Positions 11,863 through 22,400 of a stretch of 64,000 nucleotides of DNA are shown piece by piece (the stretch's first letter is position 1; every line of letters begins with the position of its first letter). The notes beneath the pieces were generated by a model, which saw only the letters and a list, made by a program, of their open reading frames with translations, did not search any database and had not been told where the DNA came from. Source of the DNA: Steinernema hermaphroditum (lineage: Eukaryota > Nematoda > Chromadorea > Rhabditida > Steinernematidae); contig CM059622.1 in the NCBI GenBank assembly GCA_030435675.1, positions 11,222,001-11,286,000 on the forward strand, in the 5' to 3' direction. A program made the translations under genes and the position numbers.

Positions 11863-11935
11863 TGCCACGAGCCGGGATCGAACCGGCGACCTTTAGATCT
11901 TCAGTCTAACGCTCTCCCAACTGAGCTATCATGGC
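11863..11935 (-). tRNA. tRNA-Phe (anticodon GAA)
   Basis: A 73-nt minus-strand cloverleaf: GCCATGA acceptor arm, TAGCTCAGTTGGGAGAGCG D arm, anticodon GAA inside ACTGAAGAT, T arm GGTTCGATCCC, 3' arm TCGTGGC. The acceptor pairing has one T-G wobble. There is no intron. It is intergenic. Confidence 0.95.
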
Positions 11936-12789
11936 CGTGAGGGACGTCTGTGACAGATTGCTGTCATCACCAATGTTTGTCATTGTGCTAACCGTACTGT
12001 TATGTATTTTTGTAATTGAGGTCATTTCAACATATCGTCACATTACTTTTCAGTAATTTTACTTTTACTGGAAACTTAACGTTAAGCATCCTTATTTTAT
12101 TTTTTGCGATGGAGCAAACAGAACATCTGACATTTCCACTATGATTTAAACACCAATCGCGTCGAGACCTTCAGTGGCAGTGCGTCGCGGTCGTTGTCTG
12201 TTCGAGCGACGCGTCTTTCTATTTTCTTTGCACGTGCATAACTCGAGATATGTTGCTAATCGCGCATCCTGAAATCTTCAGCTTACAGTTTTAAAGGATG
12301 TTCAGTAGCTACAGTATCTAGAGGCGATTTGCGACACTTTTCTATCCGTACCTGTATTTCGTGTTTGCTGGCTACGCTAATCCTTAAATCGTTCTGTTTG
12401 AAAATCGTCGTATTTTCGTCCAAATTTCTGTGCTCCAAGCAGGATTTGCAAATTAGTTCAGGCATCTTGTATTGTTGTGAAGTGCTCATGCAGTGTTTCT
12501 GTTCAGTCAAACAACTGCCAACTGGCTCTATTGCTTGGTATCACTGCTCTGCAAAGAACGGTGGAACTGGTACATCAGATTTAGATATATCAGATTCAGT
12601 TACAGTAATCCGCCAACAATGTACACTTCAACATCATTTGACAAAGCGAAGTTCATGACGCGTCCTTCTGGTACTGAAATTTCAGCCACAGAGCTGTCCG
12701 TGCATTTCGAGAACACCAGCATTGTCCGTTTCTGTCGTCCCTCTCCTAACACCGTTGCTATGACCTCGCGGAAATTTCAGAATTCGACC
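11936..12789. other. Intergenic upstream of COX7C
   Basis: About 850 bases with no supported gene. The open frames at 12329-12945 overlap the COX7C leader and use no consistent splice pattern. The last bases carry AAATTTCAG ending at 12780, a good splice acceptor 9 nt before the COX7C ATG and probably a trans-splice site. Confidence 0.45.
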
Positions 12790-13082
12790 ATGATTGGAAA
12801 GCAGGTTGCGCGCCCCTTCCTCCAGGCCATCCGTCGCGCCCACGCCGACGCCCCCGCCAAGTACACCGGCCAGACTCCCACGTCCTTCGTCCACGATGGA
12901 TGGGCCAGCGCTGTAAGCCCCGCACCACCAAAAGCCTCTTTCTGATTGTACCGTTTCAGCGCCTTCCATTCGGTGTGCGCAACCGCTACGCCTTCGCCGT
13001 CAAGGCCGTCCTCTTCCTGGCCTCCGGAATCTGGGCGCCTTTCCTCGTCGTCGAATACCAGCTCCGCAAGGCTAACCAGTAG
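12790..13082 (+). CDS. Cytochrome c oxidase subunit 7C (mitochondrial)
   Basis: Small nuclear-encoded subunit of respiratory complex IV in the inner mitochondrial membrane. Two exons of equal length, 12790-12912 and 12960-13082, encode 81 residues. The N-terminus (MIGKQVARPFLQAIRRAHAD) is basic and amphipathic, as in a mitochondrial presequence. The mature part has the family's RLPFGVRNRYAFAVKAVLFL and ASGIWAPFLVVEYQLRK, matching the LPF...N-K/R...G.A.PF..V..QL pattern of COX7C, with a single TM. The start is fixed by the acceptor at 12780. AATAAA sits at 13142, 60 bases after the stop. Confidence 0.88.
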
Positions 13083-14061
13083 AGAATTAGCTGTTGACAG
13101 GACGCATAGTCTGTTGATACACTATGTAAAGATTAGTGCCGAATAAAATCGATGCCATTTGCGTTTCTTTTCGACTGCTACACCCTTTCGAGTTTGGAGC
13201 GGTGCCAGTCGTTTTTCTTGCCTCCAATGGGCCTCGATTTGCATTTTGATTTGATTTCCGTGAGATTCCGACGTGCGGTAATTGGCAAGTTTAACGGATT
13301 TGGGCATTGGATTGGGTTCGCGAGAACTAGGAAGGGCTTCTCCGGGGCCATCCATTTGCCTCCGGCACCCTGGCTCGTCAGGTCGTCATGTAAGCGAGCT
13401 GTCATCACGACGCCCTGTGATTTATGACTTTCTGCGCTCACAGCTTTCTGTCAATTTACACCATTTCAGGAAGGGGCCATTGCCCCCCCCCCCCTATGCG
13501 CCTCGGCTGGTAGCGGTGAGTAGCCGCCCCAGGGAGGAACCGACCGATTCGATTAGTGTACTCTCACGCGATGGCTACCACTAATTAATATATATTTCTT
13601 CAGGGGCAACTGCACGCGCAGCACGCATAATTGGCCGTCGCAGGCTACAGGAGACGCGAGCGGGAAGTAGGGAGGGCAACTCGGGCAGCCGCGTAATTGC
13701 TTCGTTCTCTTGAGACGACCGTTGCAGAATGGTTAGAAGTGGGGTTGCGGTTCCTTTGTTTTGTAGCTAATCTAATGAGCATTCTGACAAGTCGATGATT
13801 TTCATATGGTCTGTGGAGAAAGCATCTCCAGCGGCCCTAAATAGCCCTCGCCCACTGCTTTGTTTTTCTCTTCAGTATCTCAGTATTGCGCGTTGCTAAT
13901 TATCATAGCCTGTAATTGTCTATGGGAGGTGCTCCATGACGTGAAAGTCGTTTTTATTTTTAAGGGTACGTTTGCCGAAATCAAAAATTTAGAAGTGCCA
14001 CGTTTCAACACTCGTTGTATCGTTTTGAACCTGAAAATCACCTAGTCATCCGGTCCATTAC
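13083..14061. other. Intergenic with a poly-C run
   Basis: No gene is recognised. A run of about twelve C residues at 13483-13494 is the only simple-sequence feature. The rest is mixed sequence with short frames. Confidence 0.4.
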
Positions 14062-14574
14062 TAACAAGGGAATCTTCCGAAGTGTCCACCTAGGATCGAG
14101 GTGAAAGTTTAAAAAGTGAAAGAAAAGTAGGCGTACCTTAGATAATGTTAACATCAAAAGCGCGCGGTCACACTCGACCGTATAACAGATATGATTCATG
14201 ATGACTTGCATTGGACCTATGTGTTCGAGCCGGTAGTTCTCTAGTCCGCCATGTTCTTGACTACCACGATCAAAACCTGCCTACCCGACTCCGCCCTCAG
14301 TAATTTCTTGCATTTCTTTGTATTTTTGGTACGCAGCTTTGACTAGTTCCATGTATCCGTCCCATTGTTCAACAATCAATTTAAAGTCTATAGGGGATTC
14401 GCTAGTTATATTCGGATTTTTTGGTTGTTTTCTGAAATGCTACTAGAAGTGACAGTGAGGGCAAACAGAGGACTACAAGATAAAACGGAAATATTAGCAG
14501 GGGAAGTCAAAGGCCTACATGCGTGCCAGTGTTCACCTCGATTTGAAGCGGACACTTCGAAAGGTTCCGTGTTA
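14062..14574. mobile_element. Non-autonomous TIR element (about 513 bp)
   Basis: Imperfect terminal inverted repeats of about 45 bases: the left end TAACAAGGGAATCTTCCGAA continuing GTGTCC...ATCGAGGTGAA, and the inverse of the right end TAACACGGAACCTTTCGAA continuing GTGTCC...ATCGAGGTGAA. The flanking TA on both sides would fit a TA target duplication. There is no transposase frame. Fragments with the same CTTCCGAAGTGT motif appear near 4487, and a looser match near 44757. Confidence 0.65.
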
Positions 14575-14715
14575 TATGTTCAAAGAGAAGCACAGTAAGA
14601 CTCCAAGGAGTATCATGAGTATGGCTGCGAGATGTGACCGCATATACGATTGTAATCTTTTGTAACGTGAAGAATTTTTGAGCATGTTTAACTTTCCAGT
14701 TGCTTTCTCTGCCAT

Positions 14716-17700
14716 CATTCCCCTGTCTGTCGTGGTGGTGAGCGGTCGGGTCCCTCCGTCGCTCTCATCTAGACAGCGGGGCTAGACTCAGAAGCATTGG
14801 AACCGCAGAGTCTAGTAATGTTCCACCCCCACCCGTTTCCTCGCGTTGTGCTTGGAACACTCAATGTGCGCCGGATGTCGTCAACGCCACGCCTCGTCGA
14901 GCTGCAGAAGGAGTTGGAGAAGACCAACATCGACGTCATCGCCCTCACCGAGCACAGATGGAAGAACTTCGGCGCAATGGACCTGGAAGACTCGGATTTC
15001 TGCTTCTTCCACGCAGGACCAGAAGATAACGCAAGCGCTTCGGGCACCGGATTCTTCTTGAAGAAACAACTGAAGCGCAACGTCCGACAGTTCCGCCAAG
15101 TCTCCTCGAGGATTTCTTATCTGGATCTCCAGTTCGAAGACCAAATCCTGCGCCTCTACTCTCTGTATGCGCCCGCGACGGGATCCAGAGGAATCGATGA
15201 CGAAGAAGATGACGATGAAGAAGAAGATGACTACGAAGCCTTTCTGGAGGAAATCCGGGCAGAACTGCGCCACGTTGGTATGCCGATAGGAGTCAACAGG
15301 GGTGCCAACGTTGGTGGATCGGGGGAATCCAATCGACGGATAATCCCTGTTCTGCTCGGAGACATGAACGCGAAGATGGGCCGCAGAACCGATGAAGAAG
15401 ATGCGATTGGCAACCACGGCTACGGCGAAAGAAACCGGCGCGGACAACTTCTGGTAGACCTCTGCGAAGATTTTCGGCTCCGGTCGGTCAACTCCTACTT
15501 CAAGAGCCGGCCTGGACGCAAATGGACATGGATCTCGCCGAACGGAAGATCGAAGAATTGTATTGACTACATTCTGGCTCCGAGAAGCATCCAATTCCGA
15601 AGTTCAAACGTCCTGGGCTCCTACAACGCAGGCTCAGACCACCGGATTCTTCGAGCGACGATCCAATCTCCAACACCGAGGCTCTGGAGACAAGATCAGC
15701 CACCGAAGACGAAGAAGACGTTGAATCGGGAGCTCTTCAAGATGGCAGTCGCCCTGAACCCGCCGAGGATCAACACAGAATCGCAAGAAGGATATGCCCA
15801 GCTCACCGAGTATGCCCTTGAAGCCGCTGGGTTTGCCGAAGAAGATGAAGAAAAGAAGAACCGACTCAGCGCAAGAACAACCGATCTCCTGCGACAGAGG
15901 CACGTGCTTCGACGGCGACAAGTCACCACCGACGACCGGATCGCCCTCACGGAGCTCAACAAGCTGATCCGCCGTGAGGTGCGCAACGACATCCACGAAC
16001 ATCACCGTCGTCTGGTGGAAGAAGCCGTGACGAACTGCAAGGGACTCAGGAAGGTTCGAGGCGAAGTCGCTACCGGCAGAAGAAGGATAGTTCAGCTGCG
16101 CGACAAGGATGGGAACCTCTGCTCGACGAAGACACAGATTCACGAGGTCGTCAAGAACTTCTACGAAGAACTATACGCTTCCAGTGTGAACGTCGAATAC
16201 GAAGCCTCCGAAGAGCCAGAAGAGTGTCCAGAAATCTTGCCGGGAGAAGTTGAAGAAGCGATGAGAAGAATGAAGACTGGAAGAAGCCCAGGGAGGGACA
16301 AGGTTACGGTTGAAATGCTGAAACTTGCGAAAGACAGTATTCTCGCCCCTCTGACCGGAATCCTGAACTGGTGCCTTAGAAACTGTGAGGTTCCCGAGAA
16401 GATGGCAGACGCGTCGACCATCCTACTGTTCAAGAAGGGAGATCCTATGCAGCTGAAGAACTACAGACCAATCTCCTTGCTCTCCGCCGTGTATAAGATC
16501 CTGACCAAGGTGATTGTCACTCGGATTGAGCGGATTTTGGATGCTGAGCAGCCAGAGAAGCAAGCGGGATTCCGAAGAAGCTATTCAACCGTGGACCACC
16601 TCCAAGCCGTGAATCTTCTGGTGGAAAAGACGCGTGAATACCGGCTGCCGCTCTTCGTCGCTTTCGTCGACTTTGAGAAGGCGTTCGACTCCGTGGAAAT
16701 CAACGCTGTGTGGAACGCGATCAAACGTCAAGGAGTTCCGGCGGCGATCATCAACCTTCTGCGGAAGATCTATGATCAAGCCGCGTCCTACGTCCAAATT
16801 GGTGAAGAACGTGTGCCGATCAAGATCCAGCGAGGAGTCCGCCAGGGCGATACGATCAGCCCAAAACTCTTCACGGCGACGCTCGAAGAAATCTTCAGAG
16901 AGCTCGACTGGGAAGACTTCGGGATCAACATCAACGGCCGGAAGCTCTCGAATCTACGCTTCGCAGACGACATCGCGCTGATCGCCAACACGGAAGAAGA
17001 GCTGCAACAGATGGTGACAGAACTCGACGAAGTGTCCCGAAGAAGCGGCCTCAAGATGAACAGGGAGAAGACGAAGATCCTGGCAACAGAAGAAGCGTCG
17101 ATTCTCGTGAACGGAGAAGAAATCGAGCAAGTCGAAGCTTTCGTTTACCTGGGACAGGAAGTCAGGCTGAGAAGAGACCACTCCAAGGAGATCAACAGAA
17201 GAATTCAAAGCGGATGGAACGTTTTCAGGAAGTACAAGGACTTTCTGACTTCCAGAAGCGTCCTGATGCGATGGAAACGAAAACTCTTCGATCAGTGCGT
17301 CCTTCCCGCCATGCTCTACGGTTCCGAAACTTGGTCGCTCACGAAATCAGCGCGGAAGAGGCTTGCGACCGCTCAGCGAAGGATGGAACGCAGAATGGCC
17401 GGAGTCCGTCTAATAGACAAGAGGACCAATGAGTGGCTCCGAGGCGTCACGAAGGTGAAGGACATCGACGAAGCGGCAAGAAGAAGGAAGTGGAACTTCG
17501 CCTGGAAGATGGCGAACGGAAGCCCGGAAAAGTGGTACAACCAACTCGAAGAATGGCGCCCGCCTGTGAAGAGACCTCTCGGAAGACCTCGAACCCGATG
17601 GAGCGATGACTTAACGAAGACACTGGGCAGCAAAAGATGGAGGCACCGTGCGCGTCAAGAAGCCAGAGGGCGTTGGATAGATTTGGGGTGCGACAACATG

Positions 17701-17740
17701 TAATATGTTAGATATCGCAATAAATTCGTAAATTCGTAAA
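14716..17740 (+). mobile_element. Full-length RTE-type LINE with 11-bp target-site duplication
   Basis: The 3025-bp element is flanked by the identical 11 bases TTCTCTGCCAT at 14705-14715 and 17741-17751. It has a short 5' UTR, one long intact reading frame, and a very short 3' UTR ending in tandem copies of TAAATTCG (17721-17740). Short tandem 3' tails instead of poly-A, together with a single EN-RT frame, are typical of the RTE clade. Intact ends and frame point to a recent insertion. Confidence 0.93.
14818..17703 (+). CDS. RTE retrotransposon endonuclease / reverse transcriptase
   Basis: A single 961-residue protein for target-primed reverse transcription. The ATG at 14818 is the first ATG in the frame (the open frame itself runs from 14797). 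An apurinic-type endonuclease occupies roughly residues 10-290 with TEHRWKN, GDMNAKMG, and SDHRI near its end; an acidic DDEEDDDEEEDD stretch interrupts it. The reverse transcriptase spans about 440-770 with YRPISLLSAVYKILTK, FVDFEKAFDS, GVRQGDTISPKLF and LRFADDIALIA (the FADD box near residue 715). The C-terminal part has WSLTKSARKRLATAQRRMER and GRPRTRW. No stop or frameshift is seen, so it may encode active enzyme. It is more GC- and codon-biased than the flanking DNA. Confidence 0.95.
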   Translation: MFHPHPFPRVVLGTLNVRRMSSTPRLVELQKELEKTNIDVIALTEHRWKNFGAMDLEDSDFCFFHAGPEDNASASGTGFFLKKQLKRNVRQFRQVSSRISYLDLQFEDQILRLYSLYAPATGSRGIDDEEDDDEEEDDYEAFLEEIRAELRHVGMPIGVNRGANVGGSGESNRRIIPVLLGDMNAKMGRRTDEEDAIGNHGYGERNRRGQLLVDLCEDFRLRSVNSYFKSRPGRKWTWISPNGRSKNCIDYILAPRSIQFRSSNVLGSYNAGSDHRILRATIQSPTPRLWRQDQPPKTKKTLNRELFKMAVALNPPRINTESQEGYAQLTEYALEAAGFAEEDEEKKNRLSARTTDLLRQRHVLRRRQVTTDDRIALTELNKLIRREVRNDIHEHHRRLVEEAVTNCKGLRKVRGEVATGRRRIVQLRDKDGNLCSTKTQIHEVVKNFYEELYASSVNVEYEASEEPEECPEILPGEVEEAMRRMKTGRSPGRDKVTVEMLKLAKDSILAPLTGILNWCLRNCEVPEKMADASTILLFKKGDPMQLKNYRPISLLSAVYKILTKVIVTRIERILDAEQPEKQAGFRRSYSTVDHLQAVNLLVEKTREYRLPLFVAFVDFEKAFDSVEINAVWNAIKRQGVPAAIINLLRKIYDQAASYVQIGEERVPIKIQRGVRQGDTISPKLFTATLEEIFRELDWEDFGININGRKLSNLRFADDIALIANTEEELQQMVTELDEVSRRSGLKMNREKTKILATEEASILVNGEEIEQVEAFVYLGQEVRLRRDHSKEINRRIQSGWNVFRKYKDFLTSRSVLMRWKRKLFDQCVLPAMLYGSETWSLTKSARKRLATAQRRMERRMAGVRLIDKRTNEWLRGVTKVKDIDEAARRRKWNFAWKMANGSPEKWYNQLEEWRPPVKRPLGRPRTRWSDDLTKTLGSKRWRHRARQEARGRWIDLGCDNM

Positions 17741-17751
17741 TTCTCTGCCAT

Positions 17752-18657
17752 GAACACTACATCGGCGATCATTCGCTTTTTACGCCAGATCGACAGATCT
17801 GGCGGTTTACAAATGGGTTTTAGATTTTTCGCTGAAGATTTCTGCTCCGGAATTGATTTTGGGTTGTGAAAAATGCTTTTAAGTAGGTCACGATGAGCCG
17901 TTGAACCACTTTCCATTATGGCTTGAGAACCTTTAACTTTTTCGCATAATGCACAAGAGCTAAAGACGGTAGGCGCACTTGACATGGTTGCATAGATGGT
18001 ATTATACATGGGGACGTGACTAGGAATACAATGTGATGTGACTGATAAAATTTTTATAAAGTCTTTCTTAAGATTGAGGAAAGAGAAGACCTTGCTAGGT
18101 ACATCAACCGACTACATCGTAACACCCTTAAATATGATCATTAAACCATCTTTATCGGCATTATTCTTAGTCTCTTCGAACGATATCCTATTCGACGCAC
18201 ATTTCCTCAATAGTCCATCAGCGTCGCAAACTCTGTTTTGCTATTTTCCGCCTGGTTCCAACAGTAATTGGTCGTTAATTTGCCGCATTCCCCCGGAGAG
18301 CAACTCGCGCTTGTGCCATAAGCCGGCAGCTGTCCGCAGAAACTTGTCCGCGTGCCATTTTTTACTTCTGACATAGTCCTAAATTACTGATAATTGCTCG
18401 CTTGCAGCTCAACACTGCCGACCCTCGGACGTTGCATTGTTTATTCATTCATCCGATCGGCACGAGGCCACGCCCCACTTCCTCCACAACGTTCGGAACC
18501 GGCAACCCGCCTCCAGCTGAGGGGATATTCACCTTCCTTTTGTGTGACCCGCGCTGGCGTCTAAGCCGTTCGCAGGCCACCCCGGCGAATCCCTGGCGGT
18601 AATTATCCGCTTCGCTTATTTTGTTGCTCCGCTTCTCAGCCCTCTAATTATTTGAAC
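17752..18657. other. Intergenic, no gene recognised; one perfect hairpin
   Basis: About 900 bases before the Ig-domain gene. Positions 17783-17804 form a perfect 9-bp stem (CGCCAGATC against GATCTGGCG) with a 4-base loop, of unknown meaning. The frames at 18402-18602 lack support. Confidence 0.4.
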
Positions 18658-19348
18658 ATGCTCGTCGCCTTTGTTCTCCTTGTTTTCGCGGCCGTTTTCC
18701 GCTCAGGTAAGGCTCAAACGCTTAATTTATCTGGATAGAAAAATGGTTTAAATGTTGAAGCTCTGTAGGGTACTTTTGGAGGAACTGATTCAGAGAACTG
18801 TGTTGTATAATGCAGATCAAGGAGATCATGTTTATTCGCGGTTCCACTTTACATCCGGCCTCATCTCCTTCTATGTTGTGCACCCAAATCTATCACGTCA
18901 CATCCGCAACAGTTGCAAATTGCCCCGGGCGGAATGGGAGCGTTTAAACTTTAGAGCGTTTTGCGCTTAGCCAAAGAGGCTTAGGCGCTCACGAACTCGC
19001 AGAGTCGATTTCGTTCGTTAGTGCGCGCGGTAATCGAATTGCAAACTTGTGTTGATTGTTTTTCGCGTCCCTATTGGGGACTTCGAGAACTAGGAGGAGA
19101 AAGTGAAGCGTTTTGAGGCTAAGGGCCAGCGGGGAGTCAACGATCCGAGGAAGTGGAAATTAGACTCATGAAGTGGTTGCTGCGGCGATTGGGTTAAACG
19201 CCGGCCGAAAGGAGGGGAGATTGATGAGCGAGATAGTGGAAAAGACATTTAGCGAAGTGTTGCTAGTGAGAAAAGTAGGAGATATATTCTTGCAAAAGAA
19301 CGGAAAACAGGATGTCGAAGGACTGCACAAAAGGTAAAAAGGATCGCT

Positions 19349-19415
<67 letters not shown>

Positions 19416-22400
19416 AGCACATGTTGTTTAGACCCTAAAACATTACTTAGGTCACTACAAGATGTCTTCTAAAACGGCACAAAAACAGTTCTTTTTTGTA
19501 GTGTTTTGAAAGCATTTCACAGAGAATGATTTATGGAATTTGCGATGTCAAATCGCTTTAACGTTCTCCTACTTTTTAAAACAAAGTATGGTGACTAAGC
19601 ATCCTCATTTGTCCTCACTCCACGCATTTATCTCTAATTAGAGCCTAAAAAAGAACACTAATCCAAAGATTAAAATGTTTGGCGTGCGTCAGTCCTTATC
19701 CTCTCCCTAATAACCACCTTGGAGCAATCCGATCTGTGCCATCAGCGTCCATTAGGCGGTGACAATGCACGCAGTCGCCAAGAAAAGATGCCCGTCGAGT
19801 CGCACGTCTGTAGTAATTGCCGGGAAGGCCAATTGACCCTTAGTGGACCACCACGATCGGTTTGCGTCATTAGACATTAGACAATGTGTCATAATGGAGT
19901 CATCGTCGAGTGGATCGTTTTTCAAGGGCCGTCGATGTAAACAGTGAAGCGGAACTTGGCGTCTAGATCGTAAATTCGCAAATTGAATCCGGGAAGACGA
20001 TCGCGAGGCCACGCCTTGTTGACAACTTTTTGTGCCTTAAAGAGCCGGCCTCGGCCGCCACAAAGACCTTTCTTCACACCCTCTCCTCAAAAGTGTTTCG
20101 TCGGCTTCAAAATCAAATCTCTTATCGTCGAGGTCCTGGAGGCTGCCGCCGCGTGCAACGGCTACTAGTAGATTAAGGATTTGAAATTAGCATTCCCCCG
20201 AGGCATCACGGGGGGTGTCGACATCGACACGCGCGTTGCTTTCGTGATTGTGGCTACGAAGATAGCGCCCCGTCGCTGTGCCTCTCTAGAATAAGAAGAA
20301 TATGAATGCGGTCTAATCGCCGCGAGGCTAATATCATTTTTGGCCCATCTACCCTCCGGTCGCCGTCGTCGTTTTCGGTGCCGCTGCCGCGCTGCTGTTG
20401 CTCTTTGAAGAGGATTCGAGAGGCCATCAGGTGCCCCCGGCGCTCAGAACTGCGCGCTTTCCGGTGCACCAAAGCGCTCTGCTGTATTTTGTAATTGGAG
20501 ACGCCGCTAATCCGCGAAAAAGCGGAGACGGCCAAGATGACCGAATCGTCGATTATCATGTTTCCTTCGCTTCTGTGCCAACTGTTCAATGGTAGGGTGT
20601 CAGAGGGAAGAAGGGTTATTTGGACCTTTAAAGCCTTTAAAGTTGCATGTGCAGCGAAGTGGAAAATCCAATTTGGAGGACAGGAAATAGCTTGCTTAAG
20701 GGTCTTTTTTCGGATGACCATATAGTAGAGCTCGGGGAGGGGTCCGCTTTTTTAGCTTTTGATCAATGAGCGGCCATAAATCGCAGTGTCCTTGGTCGCG
20801 AGGTCTATTAAAGAAGACGCAAACAGAATGCTTCACGTCCGGAGAAAACAGAATTCTGCTAAGATGATCTTCTGATTGTTACTTCTCCACCTACCTTCAT
20901 GCCTATCCTTATCAGCACCTCCTTTATTTCAACATTGCATTGGATTGACGTATCTCAAAAATTCTAACTGAATTTCACTTTTCCATTCATCAGTCCCTTT
21001 TTGTCAGACGCGGAACAATGAATAATTCAATCTGAAACAGGAACGTCCTTGTCCTTTTTTATCAAAAAAGGGGCAAAAAGCCCTCTGTTCCAATTTCCAT
21101 GATTACACCCAAAATTTCTCAAAATCACGTTTCGTGTTGATTAAATAATTAATTTGCCCTTTCAGTCTGCTCGAAGTACCCGGTTCCCACATTCATCGAG
21201 CCCGTCATGCTGAACGTCACTGCAATCAAGGGGGAGGATGTCGAATTTCGATGTAAAATCGACAACCTCGGCCGACACATGGTACGTATGTGAAACATGC
21301 CGTCGGATTAGCGAATTAGCGTCAAATTTCACTAAGTGCGTCGTGGGAAATTCGCTGCAAAATGACAGACGGATGAGAGTTGTGACTTTTGAGTGTTTGC
21401 GCAAGGGTACACAACATAGCGGAGGGCGAGGGGTCAAGCGCAGGCGGTGGTGATTTGTCGCCTTCTCGTTTGACAAACAGATTAAGAGGCAAGCTGTTGT
21501 AATGTGATCTGAAGGATGTTAGGCCTGCTCAGGATTTGACGATTTCCGCTTCAGGTCGCCTTCATCAAAGCCGACGTTCCACCTCGTTTGATCGCATTCG
21601 ATGAAAGGGTAAGTGGGCGCAATCTTAGAAGAGCCGAAAACATGCTAAATTATTCAAGGTGTTTCGGCAACGCGACAAATACGAAATCAGGCCGCGGGTC
21701 GATTCCAACGAGTGGGTGCTCAAAATCAAGAACGTCCAGGTAATTGCCCCCGGAGAGACGAATTTGAAAAGCCGCTTGCAGGAAACCGATATCGGCGCCT
21801 ATTCATGCCAGTTGAATACGGATCCGGCGATTAGTCGGATCGGCCATTTGGCGCTCAAAAGTGAGTTACCAGTCGTCTCGAGGTGCTAATTGGGGGCTAA
21901 AGACGTCGGTCGGCAGGTGACCTCCAAGAAGGGGACACCTGCGGCGTTGCATGCATGTCACAATATTGATTGTTGTTGTGCAAATGGGTTGGACTGTGCA
22001 GATGCAAGCAGCCTTTACCACAGATCTACCGGAATTGAGCAATTTTTGTTTCCACGGGGCCTCCTGGAAGGGGGTCTGTAAACAGGAAACATGGAAAGAT
22101 TTGCATTTCACTCCCCCTTACGCCTCTATTTGGAAAGTTATTGATTCGAAGTGCAAGATATGGATTCAGCATCGTTCATCATAAATCATCCTAAATTCGA
22201 CGTTTTCAGTTCCCCCTACAGTCGCCCGGACGACGGCTTCGGCAGTCGAAGTGCGCGAGGGCCATAATGTCACTCTGCGCTGCAATGCTCATGGCAGTCC
22301 GCCACCTACCGTAATCTGGCGTCGTCAAGACCGACAGATTATCCGCTTTAACGGCGCAACCGGCTACGGAGGTACGACGACAGATTGCACTTCTCAAGTT

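Noticed and set aside
14881..15594. Long minus-strand frames opposite the RTE ORF
   Set aside because: They are shadows of the biased codon usage of the retrotransposon frame, with no protein motif.
17783..17804. Perfect 9-bp stem hairpin considered as a histone-type or terminator signal
   Set aside because: No histone gene or transcription unit ends there and the stem sequence does not match the histone element.
20254..20721. Minus-strand 155-codon frame in intron 1 of the Ig-domain gene
   Set aside because: Overlapping plus-strand frames are equally open, the region is GC-rich non-coding intron, and no domain is visible.
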